A stretch of DNA of 64,000 nt from Bacteroidaceae bacterium (GTDB lineage Bacteria > Bacteroidota > Bacteroidia > Bacteroidales > Bacteroidaceae): contig JAFUFK010000005.1 in assembly GCA_017469925.1 (NCBI GenBank), forward strand, positions 84,684 through 148,683, given 5' to 3'. Below, one piece after another: positions 1-7,983 of the stretch (positions are counted from its first letter, which is position 1; each line of letters begins with the position of its first letter). Position numbers and translations under genes: made by a program. The notes beneath the pieces were generated by a model. It had not been told where the DNA came from and made no database searches. It was given only the letters and a program-made list of their open reading frames with translations.

Positions 1-217
1 GCTGAGCATACCAGCGCAGGAAATCTTCCTCGTCAAATCGGTCAGACGTGCGGAGCACACCGTCCAGGCATTGCACTTCGGTGCTGGTGGAGCACAGGTC
101 GTGCAACCGTTCTGCAGTCAAATAGCGGCTAAACCAGAAGTCGCGATACTTTTCCCTGTCTCCTTCCGGCGATTCAGCGGCAAAGTATTGCGGGTATGTC
201 GTTTCTATTCTCTGCCG
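1..217 (-). other. In-frame continuation beyond the BspA-like stop codon
   Basis: Downstream of the TAG that ends the BspA-like gene, the same frame stays open for all 72 codons to the window edge, with normal-looking protein composition (for example REKYRDFWFSRYL and DEEDFLRWYAQ). No start codon or intergenic gap separates it from the upstream frame. The simplest reading is that the TAG at 218-220 is a nonsense change (CAG to TAG would do it), a readthrough site or a sequencing error, and that the native protein runs off the window. The tail vaguely resembles DUF3828-type secreted domains, but that is a weak impression. Confidence 0.5.
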
Positions 218-2128
218 CTAGTCGGCAGTCCAGTAGACGAGCCCATCGTCAGTGGTCGCGGTTGTCTCTCCGAGCATGGGAACCACCTCCTGTACGTACA
301 TTTCGCTATAGGGGAGTTCAATAGGCGAGTAGCAGGACTCGGGGACTCTCTGCCACCGACTATACTGAAATTGAGCCCCCTCGTCTGCGTGCTTATACGT
401 TCGGAAATCATAGATGGCGTATGCAAACATCTTTATCGAGTCTGATCCTGCCTTCAAGCAAGCATCGTCAAAAGGGAAAGGCTTGGCACAGCGAACGCTC
501 AACAGGCGGAGCCGGGCAAGAAATCTTGTGGGGCATGTAGCTCTTTGATAGTAATTATACTGACCAGTTATAGGGACTTGTATTGTCTCGGACTTGGCGG
601 CCGAATAGTCAATGGCGCCGTATGCGTTCTTCCCAAACAGGCTTTCCTGCATGATGGGAGCCTTCCACGTGCAGGGCAGTCCGAGTGTGTCTAACTGGAA
701 GTAGCTGCCACAGTTGAGCGGACAACAGAATTGTGCATGTGCCGTGTCGAAGGGCAGGGGAATCTCTTCCGTGCATATTCCCGTGGCGGGATAGGGAATG
801 ATCAGTTTGGAGACGGAGGGCAGCAACGTGCGCAGTTCCCCCTGACGCGTGTAGATGACCTTTCCGTCGTCCGACGTGTAGTAGAGCGGATGGTCTTCGG
901 GCAGGGTTATCTGCATGAGCGAGTCGCAGGCGTTGAAAGCCATTACGCCCAGCTCGCCCCGATAGGAAGAAAGTCCTTCCACTTGTCTGAGTTTCGATGC
1001 GGCAAAGGCCAGATGTCCGATGCGCTGCAGCGACTGCGGCAACCTCACCTCGGTCAGACTGTCACAACCCATGAACATGCGGTCGGCAATAGCAGATACG
1101 TCCTTGGACAGATGTATGCTCTTGAGGCTCCAACAACTATTGAACGCGCCCGCACCATACTCCACATCAGGCATTATCTCTGCGTGCTTCACACGTGTGC
1201 AGGAGAAAGCATACGCCCCCACGCTCTTCAGAGAGCCGGAAGCCGGGGCTGTCTCTATGTCTGAAAAGCTGAAAGCCCCCTCGCCTATGGTCCTGACAGT
1301 CTCGGGGATGGAGAATGTGGGCTGATAGAACCTGCACGAAGCGAAGGCGTGGTCGCCTATATCCGTAATCCAGTCCGGAAGTACAAATTCGCGTTTATAA
1401 AAACCTACATCATAGAAAGCATAGGGGCCAATGACGGCGACATCGCTGGGGATGGTAGTCCCCCAACAGCCTGCTGCCAGCGTGTTCGAGGCTGTATGAA
1501 CGATAGCATTACAGTCCCCTCGGCTGTCGTATGTAGCGTTCTCTTCGTCCACGCGAATCGTTTCCAGATTTCCTCTCAGGCAGCCAGCCACGTATGAGAC
1601 GTTCTTCGGAATCGTAATTTCCTTGAGGCCATTAGCCTGGAAAGCATACCGCCCGATATCCTTCAGCCCGACGGGCAGTTCGATGGAGGTCAATCCAGTA
1701 CCTGCGAAAGCCGCAAATCCTATCTTTGTGAGGGAAGCGGGCAGTTCGACGGATTTCAGTTTTCTTACGTCATAGAAACACATGTCAGCAATGGTCTTTA
1801 CCGTATTCGGAATCTTCATGATGATTTCGTCTATGCTGCTAATATACGGAAAAGAGCCGTTGAGGTCAATCTCTGTCACGGTAAATGTATTTCCGTTGTG
1901 CTCGACGTTGGAGGGTAGTGTTATTGTGGCTACTTTGTTTTCTACTTCGTAATAATAGTCATAGTGTGGTACTGCAACTAATGCTACGGTCTTTTCCTCG
2001 GCCGACAGTATCCGGTATTCCCAATTGGATTCGGTAAAGCGCTCTCCTTCGCCCTCTTGTTGTGCTGATACCTTGCTGCTCCACACGACAAGCGCGAGGA
2101 ACATCATCAAACGTGTAAAATACTTCAT
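218..2128 (-). CDS. BspA-like leucine-rich repeat surface protein, possibly truncated by a stop codon
   Basis: Secreted LRR_5 (BspA/TpLRR) protein of 636 aa as terminated here. Residues 1-23 form a signal peptide ending VSAQ. A short beta region follows, then from about residue 65 to 410 a run of LRR_5 repeats recognisable by spaced pieces such as SVELPASLTKIGFAAF, SIELPVGLKDIGRYAF and EVRLPQSLQRIGHLAF. The last 200 residues are not repeat-like. The family is used for surface exposure, adhesion or ligand binding in Bacteroidota and carries no catalytic residues. The ATG at 2128 is clear from the signal peptide. Open frame continues past the TAG to the window edge, so the true C-terminus may be missing. 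It is monocistronic as far as can be seen, behind a promoter near 2480-2510 and a leader of about 345 nt. Confidence 0.8.
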   Translation of the reverse strand: MKYFTRLMMFLALVVWSSKVSAQQEGEGERFTESNWEYRILSAEEKTVALVAVPHYDYYYEVENKVATITLPSNVEHNGNTFTVTEIDLNGSFPYISSIDEIIMKIPNTVKTIADMCFYDVRKLKSVELPASLTKIGFAAFAGTGLTSIELPVGLKDIGRYAFQANGLKEITIPKNVSYVAGCLRGNLETIRVDEENATYDSRGDCNAIVHTASNTLAAGCWGTTIPSDVAVIGPYAFYDVGFYKREFVLPDWITDIGDHAFASCRFYQPTFSIPETVRTIGEGAFSFSDIETAPASGSLKSVGAYAFSCTRVKHAEIMPDVEYGAGAFNSCWSLKSIHLSKDVSAIADRMFMGCDSLTEVRLPQSLQRIGHLAFAASKLRQVEGLSSYRGELGVMAFNACDSLMQITLPEDHPLYYTSDDGKVIYTRQGELRTLLPSVSKLIIPYPATGICTEEIPLPFDTAHAQFCCPLNCGSYFQLDTLGLPCTWKAPIMQESLFGKNAYGAIDYSAAKSETIQVPITGQYNYYQRATCPTRFLARLRLLSVRCAKPFPFDDACLKAGSDSIKMFAYAIYDFRTYKHADEGAQFQYSRWQRVPESCYSPIELPYSEMYVQEVVPMLGETTATTDDGLVYWTAD

Positions 2129-2472
2129 GCTGTTTAGAGTTTTTTAGTTGCCACCTTCCCCTAGAGCGGACATAATCTTCATTTCTGTGTACGAGAGAAG
2201 CGGGGGTAATGTCCTCACCCATCTTGTGACTGGTATCGCCAAACACCATCGCTGAAATGAACTGAAAACAATATACCCACCGCCGTTTATGCAGCTACAC
2301 AACGGCGGCGGGCCGTATGCGTACGTACTACATACATAGCAAGGGGCATTGTTTCGACATTCATCCTTCAGCTTTTGAAATTGGCGATTTCGTCACAAAG
2401 GATGAAAGCGTTGGACGCTCTCTTGGCCCCGTGGCTGTCAATCTTACCCTAAAGGGCAGAACGGTCCACAGG
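2129..2472 (-). promoter_or_regulatory. Long structured 5' leader, or small RNA, ahead of the BspA-like gene
   Basis: No convincing coding sequence lies here. Read on the minus strand it is the untranslated region between the promoter at 2480-2510 and the ATG at 2128. It contains two stem-loops: a 9-bp stem TTCATCCTT/AAGGATGAA (2360-2368 with 2398-2406) enclosing a second stem GAAAT/ATTTC (2377-2381 with 2387-2391), and an 8-bp GC-rich stem CCGCCGTT/AACGGCGG (2280-2287 with 2301-2308). The second could end a roughly 190-nt small RNA. I do not recognise a known riboswitch or a conserved RNA such as SRP RNA or RNase P. Confidence 0.4.
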
Positions 2473-2479
2473 ACAAGGG

Positions 2480-2510
2480 CAAAGGTACAAAGTTTTTGTG
2501 AATATACAAA
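2480..2510 (-). promoter_or_regulatory. Bacteroidota-type promoter for the BspA-like gene or leader RNA
   Basis: On the minus strand, TTTG (2507-2510), a 19-bp spacer and TACCTTTG (2480-2487) match the -33/-7 consensus TTTG-N19-TANNTTTG exactly. Transcription should start near 2474. Confidence 0.7.
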
Positions 2511-2550
2511 GTAATAGACAAGAAAACAGCGAGAATAGCGATATAAAAGC

Positions 2551-2592
2551 AATGCACCACCGTCGTAGAAGTTCTACTGGCGGTGGTGCATT
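2551..2592 (-). terminator. Hairpin terminator after trmB
   Basis: A perfect 12-bp stem AATGCACCACCG / CGGTGGTGCATT (2551-2562 with 2581-2592) has an inner GTAGAA/TTCTAC helix. It lies 37 bp past the trmB stop and on the minus strand is followed by GCTTTTAT. It closes the minus-strand operon that begins near 7784. Confidence 0.7.
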
Positions 2593-2628
2593 GGCTATTG
2601 TTGTTGATATGTGGACGGCCGGAATTGC

Positions 2629-3393
2629 TTATCGACTTGTCTCGCTTCCGCTTCGCTTACTCCTATTATACGAGCGGTATTCGTCCAGAAGAATCTCTAC
2701 GTCGGGCTCTGTGAGCGCACCCTCGTGGGGCAGGCGGAAGCGGAGGTACTTGATGGGGATGCCGCGCTCGCGCCACATCTGTTCGTAGTAGGTCTGGATG
2801 GATAAATCGAGTGAAGAATTGGCATCACTCCCATAGAGGTCGTTCGTACGGGCTTCTATGGGCAACTTGTTTGCCTTTAACATTTCCTCGGTATAGGTGA
2901 AGAGGAAGTTGCTGTCGGTCTTCAGGTGGATGTGGCCATCGTCCACGAGGAAGCGGCGGTAGCGCTGGAGGAAGTAGGTGCTGGTGAGGCGCTTCGTGGC
3001 CTTCTTCATTTGCGGGTCGGAGAAGGTGAGCCATATTTCGCTGACTTCGTTGGGAGCAAAGAAGCGGTCGATAAACTCGATGTGGGTGCGTAGGAAGGCC
3101 ACATTCGTCATCCCGCTGTCCAGGGCATCCTGTGCACCGGTCCACATGCGGGCGCCCTTGATATCGACACCAATGAAATTCTTATCGGGATAGCGGCGCG
3201 CCAGTCCCACGGTGTATTCGCCTCGGCCGCAACCGAGTTCCAGCACGATGGGGTTTGGGTTGTGGAAGAATAGGTCGTTCCAATGCCCTTTTAACTCAAA
3301 AACGGTTTCTTCCTTGATGGTGTTGAACGGTTGCTCGATGACCAACGGATTGGCGGCCATGTCGGCGAACTTTGCTAATTTCCCTTTTGACAT
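2629..3393 (-). CDS. trmB: tRNA (guanine-N7-)-methyltransferase TrmB
   Basis: Cytosolic SAM-dependent enzyme that makes m7G46 in the variable loop of tRNAs. The 254-aa protein shows the Rossmann SAM site [20 protein letters not shown] (about residues 50-69), an acidic ribose-binding end GVDIKG, and the family motif [15 protein letters not shown], whose Asp is catalytic (family knowledge), followed by [14 protein letters not shown]. Length and motif order are those of bacterial TrmB. It is the last gene of the minus-strand run that starts with the coiled-coil protein; 45 bp with 8-bp TTAACC repeats separate it from the EamA transporter. No oddities seen. Confidence 0.95.
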   Translation of the reverse strand: MSKGKLAKFADMAANPLVIEQPFNTIKEETVFELKGHWNDLFFHNPNPIVLELGCGRGEYTVGLARRYPDKNFIGVDIKGARMWTGAQDALDSGMTNVAFLRTHIEFIDRFFAPNEVSEIWLTFSDPQMKKATKRLTSTYFLQRYRRFLVDDGHIHLKTDSNFLFTYTEEMLKANKLPIEARTNDLYGSDANSSLDLSIQTYYEQMWRERGIPIKYLRFRLPHEGALTEPDVEILLDEYRSYNRSKRSGSETSR

Positions 3394-3406
3394 ATAAATA
3401 TTTGAA

Positions 3407-3436
3407 TTAACCTGTTAACCCGTTAACCTTTTAACC
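3407..3436. repeat. 8-bp TTAACC tandem repeat between trmB and the EamA gene
   Basis: TTAACC recurs at 3407, 3415, 3423 and 3431 with an 8-bp period. It fills most of the 45-bp gap between the two genes. Confidence 0.8.
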
Positions 3437-3438
3437 TT

Positions 3439-4404
3439 TTATACAAAGAATAGTGTTACGCCGAGGACGGCAATGATGGCACCAAAGACCTCGGCCGGGG
3501 TGACTTTTGTCTTGAAGATGAGGTGCGAGGGCCAGATGATGAGGATAGGGGTGAGCGACATCAGGGTCTGTGCTACGCCAGCCTTGGCATACTGAACGGC
3601 CAGTAGGCTTAGCGAGACGCCTACGGTGGGGCCGAGCAGCGTGGCCCAGAAGGCGAAGTGCATGCCCTGGCGATTACGGACGGCAGTTGTGAGGCGGCGG
3701 ACATGCCCCTTTGCTATGAGTAGAAGCAGGAAGCAGCCCAACCCGGCCAAGGCCCGAATCATGGTGCCGCCTACGGGATAGGCGAAGGTGGAAAGGCCTG
3801 ACTCCAACGGTGCGGAGGCGGTGTAGTGTTCCAGCCCAATCTTGCTCAGTACCAATCCGACGCCTTGGCCTAGGGCGGCTCCTGTGCCGAAGATGATGCC
3901 CCGGAAGGGGAGTTTGAAGTTGAAAGAATGAGAGAATGAGAAAATGGGAGAATGAGAATCCTTGTTCCTTGGCTCTTGCTCTTTCCCCATTATGCTCATG
4001 CTGATGCCCAAGATGGTGATGGCCATGCCCAGAATGCCCAACAGTGTCATTCGCTCGCCCAGCATCAGCCAGGCCGTGATGGCAGCAAAGGGCGAGGCCA
4101 GGGTCATAAAGAGTTGGCTGAAACGACTGCCGATGAGGTTGTAACTGTTGAACAGGCAGTAGTCGCCGAGACCGAAGCCCATCAGTCCGCTCAGGGCCAT
4201 CCACATCCACGTCTCGCCGTCGGCCAGGTAAGGGTAGGGGTGGCCCACCATAAACCACAGGGCTGTCCCTAATAGGAGTAGGGACAGCGCCATGCGGATT
4301 ACGTTAAGTTGCAGTGCTCCGAGTCGTTTGCTGGCCAGTTCGCCAAAGAGGGCGCCTGTGGTCCAGAGTACCGCTACGACCAGAGCAATGGATTCGCCAA
4401 TCAC
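3439..4404 (-). CDS. EamA (DMT superfamily) inner-membrane transporter
   Basis: Ten-helix drug/metabolite transporter-type permease of 321 aa, built from two EamA repeats; substrate unknown. Hydrophobic helices run through the whole protein except for a polar loop between the two halves at about residues 146-168 ([13 protein letters not shown] then [10 protein letters not shown]). That loop is encoded by a simple repeat at about 3911-3960 of the same ATTCTC type seen elsewhere in this window, so it looks like a tolerated expansion. The start is GTG at 4404, overlapping the kduI TGA by 4 bp (GTGA), which implies translational coupling. Its position behind the EIIC permease and KduI suggests, as inference only, export or import of a uronate-related metabolite. 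Confidence 0.85.
   Translation of the reverse strand: MIGESIALVVAVLWTTGALFGELASKRLGALQLNVIRMALSLLLLGTALWFMVGHPYPYLADGETWMWMALSGLMGFGLGDYCLFNSYNLIGSRFSQLFMTLASPFAAITAWLMLGERMTLLGILGMAITILGISMSIMGKEQEPRNKDSHSPIFSFSHSFNFKLPFRGIIFGTGAALGQGVGLVLSKIGLEHYTASAPLESGLSTFAYPVGGTMIRALAGLGCFLLLLIAKGHVRRLTTAVRNRQGMHFAFWATLLGPTVGVSLSLLAVQYAKAGVAQTLMSLTPILIIWPSHLIFKTKVTPAEVFGAIIAVLGVTLFFV
3911..3960. repeat. Coding simple repeat in the central loop of the EamA transporter
   Basis: Near-periodic GAATGAGA units on the plus strand (GAATGAGAGAATGAGAAAAT and neighbours) encode the Ser/Phe-rich loop between the two EamA halves. Related repeats encode part of the signal peptide of the gene at 42982-46179. Confidence 0.65.
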
Positions 4405-5372
4405 TTGATGTCGATGACGGGGATGTTATCCTTGTCGTTGTAGTAGAGGTTCTCGCCTGCCATGCCCCAGATGAAGGTGTAGTAGTAGGTGCCGGCAGCA
4501 GCGTGCATCGACCACTCGGGCGACATGATGGCCTGCTCGTTGTGGAGCCATACGACGCGGCTCTCCTGCGGCTCACCCATGATGTGGGCAATGGTCTGAC
4601 CCTCGGGCAGATTGAAGTAGTAGTAGGCCTCGATGCGGCGGCCGTGGGTGTGAGGTGGCATCGTGTTCCAGGCGGCGCCGGGATTAAGTTGAGTCAGGCC
4701 CAGTTGCAACTGGCAGGGACCCTCCTCCAGCACGTCGTTGACGATGAGCTTATAGACGGTGCGGTTGTTGCACTCCTCCAGGCTTCCTACGGGCCCCCAG
4801 ACGGCCGCTTTCAGCGAACCCTTGCGTCCGTCGAGCGTAATCCACTGGGTCTTGTAGTGCTGGTGGGCAGTAGCCGAATTAAGGTAGAACTTGGCGGGTT
4901 TTGAGGCATCCTTCGAGCGGAACAGCACTTCCTTGTTTACGTCCTTGTCCTTGCCGATGTGGCCGCGGCCGATGTAGAGGGCCTCCTTGGGCGAGAGGGC
5001 ATATTCCTTGCCATCGACGATGACCCAGCCGTCGCCCTCGCCGCAGTTGACGACACCGAGTTCGCGGTTGTAGAGGAAGTACTTGTCCTTGATGCCCGGG
5101 TCAACGTCGAGACCCAGTTCCAGGAAGTTCTCCAACTTCAGGTCTTTCGTGACAGGCATGGCACCGCCATAGATGAAGCGGTCGTAGTGGGAGTAGGTGA
5201 GGTTAATCTGGTCGGCCTCCATCACCTTCTCCATGACGAAGCGGTCGCGCAGGGTCTTGGTGTCGTAATGTTTCACGTCTTCGGGGTGACAAGCCGTCTG
5301 GAAATTGACGTGCTGCTGTGCGAAAGCTGTTGAGCCAACTGCCATGGCAATCAGAAGAAATAGTTTTTTCAT
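4401..5372 (-). CDS. kduI: 5-dehydro-4-deoxy-D-glucuronate isomerase KduI with an N-terminal signal peptide
   Basis: Cupin-fold isomerase converting 5-keto-4-deoxyuronate (DKI) to 2,5-diketo-3-deoxygluconate in catabolism of unsaturated uronic acids released by polysaccharide lyases. The zinc ligands are H241, H243, E248 and H290 (in [15 protein letters not shown] and [11 protein letters not shown]), with exactly the spacing of E. coli H196/H198/E203/H245 offset by 45. The offset arises because this protein starts [20 protein letters not shown], a typical signal peptide; most KduI proteins are cytosolic and about 280 aa, this one 323 aa. I chose the ATG at 5372 because the longer upstream frame is read out of the EIIC gene. 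It sits between the EIIC-GAT permease and EamA in one operon. A periplasmic location is inferred from the signal peptide. Confidence 0.92.
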   Translation of the reverse strand: MKKLFLLIAMAVGSTAFAQQHVNFQTACHPEDVKHYDTKTLRDRFVMEKVMEADQINLTYSHYDRFIYGGAMPVTKDLKLENFLELGLDVDPGIKDKYFLYNRELGVVNCGEGDGWVIVDGKEYALSPKEALYIGRGHIGKDKDVNKEVLFRSKDASKPAKFYLNSATAHQHYKTQWITLDGRKGSLKAAVWGPVGSLEECNNRTVYKLIVNDVLEEGPCQLQLGLTQLNPGAAWNTMPPHTHGRRIEAYYYFNLPEGQTIAHIMGEPQESRVVWLHNEQAIMSPEWSMHAAAGTYYYTFIWGMAGENLYYNDKDNIPVIDIK

Positions 5373-5385
5373 ATTAGTGTATGTT

Positions 5386-6837
5386 TTAATTGTTTTCAGT
5401 TTCAGACTCCTTCTCTTCGCGGACGATACGCATGCGGTTCCATACCACCATGGCCAGCGTGACGAGCGTGAGCACGCCCATTCCAATCCACTGGAGGTAC
5501 TTCACGCAGGCATAGATGACGTAGCCGAAGAGCGACGAGGCAAAGTCCATGGCACCAGCCTCGAAGCCGGTGGGAATCTGTGCGGCCTTGTCCTGCGTAG
5601 CCTCAAAGACGGTGTTGGCTGCCAGCGTAAAGGCGGGAGCCATGTCGGTGACGAAATAAAGGCCGATGGTTACGGCTACCAGGCCGATGATGAAGGTCTT
5701 TACCACATTGCCCTTCGTGTAGGGCAGCACCATCACGAAGACGTAGAACATGCCAGCCAGTGAGGCTAGGGGCAGGAATTGGTTGCCAGCCTTCGACAGG
5801 GCAATGGCCAGAACCAGCGTCACGGGGATGAGCAACAGCGACACGACCAGCGTGGTGGGGTGGCCGATGACCAGGGCGGGCGACATGCCGATATAGACCT
5901 TCTTGCCGTGGAACTTTCTCTTCACCACCTCCTGTGTCTTCTCCGAGATGGGCATGAGACCGTCGATAAAGAGGCGGGTGATGCGGGGAATGAGTTCCAT
6001 CACGGCACCCATGGTCACACCGAGGAAGAGCACCGACTTGACAATGCTCATCACGGCATCAGCCGTCGAGTCGAAGCCTGCTGCATAGGCAGCAAAGTTG
6101 GTGAAGTGGTCGAAGTGGGCGGCAGCACCTATCAGGGCGCCCACGATGACGCCAAGTACCAGCGGTTCGCCCAGGACGCCGAACTTCTGCTTCAGTCCTT
6201 CGGCATCGATGTTCAACTTAGAGAAACCGGGAATCTTGTCCAACAGCCAATTGATGCCGATGGCAAAGAGCGTGAAACTCTGACAGAAGGGCTGCGGGAT
6301 GCTGATGCCGTCCATGTTGTCGTAGTAGCCCTGGAAACGGTCGGCTGTCAGGTCGGCCATGACCAGTGTGACGATGTAGCACGAGATGGCTGCGAAGTAG
6401 CCCCACAAGAGGCTCTGTCCCATGACGAAATAGGCCACGGCACCGATAAAGGCAAAGTGCCAGTAGTTCCAAAGGTCGATGTTGACCGTGCGCGTGCACT
6501 TGGTGACAAGCAACAGGAAGTTGATGCCCAGGCAGATGGGGATGATGAGTGCGCCGACGGCTGTGTTGTAGGCCACGGCGGCGGCGGCGGGCCATCCCAT
6601 GTCGAAGACCTTCAAGTCGAGTTGAAATATCTTGGAGATGGCGTCCAACGGGGTGTTGAAGTTGGTAGTCAGCAGGGCCGTGACGATGCCCAGACCGACG
6701 AAGCCGACACCTACGTAGAGGCCCGACTTCAGCGACTTGCCAAACTTCATGCCGATGCACAGGCCGATGATGGTAAACAGGATGGGCATCATGACCGATG
6801 CACCCAGACTGATGATGTACGAGAATACTTGTTCCAT
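5386..6837 (-). CDS. Galactitol-family PTS EIIC-like permease, orphan
   Basis: Polytopic inner-membrane protein of 483 aa with the EIIC-GAT (GatC-like, PF03611) sequence: the N-terminus [20 protein letters not shown], repeated glycine-rich helices, and [13 protein letters not shown] late in the protein. In PTS systems this subunit moves galactitol or related sugars with phosphorylation by EIIA and EIIB, but neither of those nor HPr/EI occurs in the window, and Bacteroidota generally lack a sugar PTS. Adjacent kduI, 13 bp downstream, suggests it carries a uronate or similar monosaccharide by facilitated or ion-coupled transport (inference). I start at the ATG at 6837; a TTG four codons upstream is less likely. 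Confidence 0.85.
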   Translation of the reverse strand: MEQVFSYIISLGASVMMPILFTIIGLCIGMKFGKSLKSGLYVGVGFVGLGIVTALLTTNFNTPLDAISKIFQLDLKVFDMGWPAAAAVAYNTAVGALIIPICLGINFLLLVTKCTRTVNIDLWNYWHFAFIGAVAYFVMGQSLLWGYFAAISCYIVTLVMADLTADRFQGYYDNMDGISIPQPFCQSFTLFAIGINWLLDKIPGFSKLNIDAEGLKQKFGVLGEPLVLGVIVGALIGAAAHFDHFTNFAAYAAGFDSTADAVMSIVKSVLFLGVTMGAVMELIPRITRLFIDGLMPISEKTQEVVKRKFHGKKVYIGMSPALVIGHPTTLVVSLLLIPVTLVLAIALSKAGNQFLPLASLAGMFYVFVMVLPYTKGNVVKTFIIGLVAVTIGLYFVTDMAPAFTLAANTVFEATQDKAAQIPTGFEAGAMDFASSLFGYVIYACVKYLQWIGMGVLTLVTLAMVVWNRMRIVREEKESETENN

Positions 6838-6870
6838 ATCAATTGTCAATTATCAATTATCAATTATCGC

Positions 6871-7758
6871 TCAATCCAGCGCAAACGTGGTTCCGCCGAT
6901 GCGGTTGCCGTCGGCAAAGATGTCGGCCCGGTACTGCCCGGCCAAGAGCGTCTCGTTTACGTCCCAATAGACGGTTACGGGTAACTCTTCGCCCGCATAC
7001 TCCACGTCCTTGCGCATCGAGTACTCCAGCGTGCGATTCTCGAAGGGGAACGTGCCCCCCTGCGTCAGCACCTGTCCCGTAGGCGTCGTCAACCTGACGT
7101 AGAGGCTCTTCATACCCGTCTGCGCCGTTACGTTTCGGCTGACGGTGAACGACACTTGCAGTCGCTTTACGTCCTTCACCTTCGAGGTCTGCTTCCCCTT
7201 CCGGTTCTTACCAATGGCCGATACGCCTGTGGCATCGAGTTGCGAGGCTATGGCCACCTTGTCGGTCAGCGACTCCTTCTCCGTGGTCAGGTTGCTGATG
7301 TGCTCCTGAGCCTGCTGGTTGACGGTGCGCAGGTTCTCGTTCTCCGTATTCAGTTGCTGGTTCAGTCGGTTCAGCGAGTCAATCTGCATCACGTAGTTGC
7401 GCAGTATGGCTCGGAGCGTGGCCAGTTCCTGCTTCAGTCGCATGATTTCGGCCGCGTCGTCGTCGCGCGTGCGACGCAACTGCTCCTGCAGTTCCTCCAC
7501 GCGCCGTTGCTCCTTCTCCAGTTGTTGCAGGAGCGAGTCGTTACGGATTTGTGTCTGTAGCTCGCGGTATTGCTGGGCAAACTCCTCGTACTCGTTCTCC
7601 ATCTCCCGCTTATCCATTTCGGCCAGTTGTTGCAGTTGTTCCATTTGCTGGCGGTCCTGCTCGGCCCGGTGGGTGCGCAAGGCCAGATAGGCAATGGCGC
7701 CCGCCATCAGCAACAGCAGGGCCGTGGCCGCCACTATCAGTAGATTCCTTTGTTTCAT
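6871..7758 (-). CDS. Membrane-anchored coiled-coil protein of unknown function
   Basis: Not recognised by name. The 295-aa protein starts MKQRNLLIVAATALLLLM with one transmembrane anchor (about residues 5-26). A Gln/Glu-rich coiled coil of roughly 150 residues follows (for example QLQQLAEMDKREMENEYEEF and later LNRLNQQLNTENENLR), then a basic linker GKNRKGKQTSKVKDVKR and a C-terminal beta-rich domain of about 100 residues with VSFTVSRNVT and LTTPTGQVL. The topology suggests an N-in anchor with a long periplasmic rod and an Ig-like tip. It has its own promoter at 7784-7814 and lies 33 bp before the EIIC gene, so it may lead that operon. I start at the ATG at 7758. Confidence 0.75.
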   Translation of the reverse strand: MKQRNLLIVAATALLLLMAGAIAYLALRTHRAEQDRQQMEQLQQLAEMDKREMENEYEEFAQQYRELQTQIRNDSLLQQLEKEQRRVEELQEQLRRTRDDDAAEIMRLKQELATLRAILRNYVMQIDSLNRLNQQLNTENENLRTVNQQAQEHISNLTTEKESLTDKVAIASQLDATGVSAIGKNRKGKQTSKVKDVKRLQVSFTVSRNVTAQTGMKSLYVRLTTPTGQVLTQGGTFPFENRTLEYSMRKDVEYAGEELPVTVYWDVNETLLAGQYRADIFADGNRIGGTTFALD

Positions 7759-7783
7759 GCCTGAGAAAGTTTGTTTACAGGTG

Positions 7784-7814
7784 CAAAGATAATACTTTTT
7801 TCTTATACCACAAA
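7784..7814 (-). promoter_or_regulatory. Promoter of the coiled-coil/EIIC/kduI/EamA/trmB run
   Basis: Minus-strand TTTG (7811-7814), 19-bp spacer, TATCTTTG (7784-7791). The start should fall about 20-25 bp upstream of the ATG at 7758. Confidence 0.75.
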
Positions 7815-7863
7815 CTTGTGTTACAGAAAAACCCGGCCCCCGAGCCTCGTCGGCTTGCTCGCG

Positions 7864-7914
7864 CACCTAATAATTTCGGGCCTTACACCTAGGGAAAATC
7901 ACATAACACCTAAG
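7864..7914. repeat. Degenerate 21/22-bp-period repeat, three units
   Basis: CACCTA begins at 7864, 7886 and 7907 (steps 22 and 21). The third unit reads ACACCTAAGTGT, nearly palindromic. The CACCTAAG word also occurs, on the minus strand, in the 22-bp array at 63921-64000. It lies between the ABC exporter stop and the coiled-coil gene promoter. Confidence 0.4.
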
Positions 7915-7983
7915 TGTAATCATTTTGGGAGTTTTGACATCACAAAAATGATGCTTTTTTACACGTCAAATCGTGTTTTGAAG

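Noticed and set aside
4401-5486. Longer kduI frame starting at 5486
   Set aside because: The first 38 residues are antisense-like, overlap the EIIC gene by 100 bp and precede a perfect signal peptide at 5372.
7941-7962. CATCA-CAAAAA-TGATG hairpin followed by TTTTTT as a plus-strand terminator
   Set aside because: No plus-strand gene ends nearby and the stem is only 5 bp; in the minus direction, after the ABC exporter, the T-run is on the wrong side.
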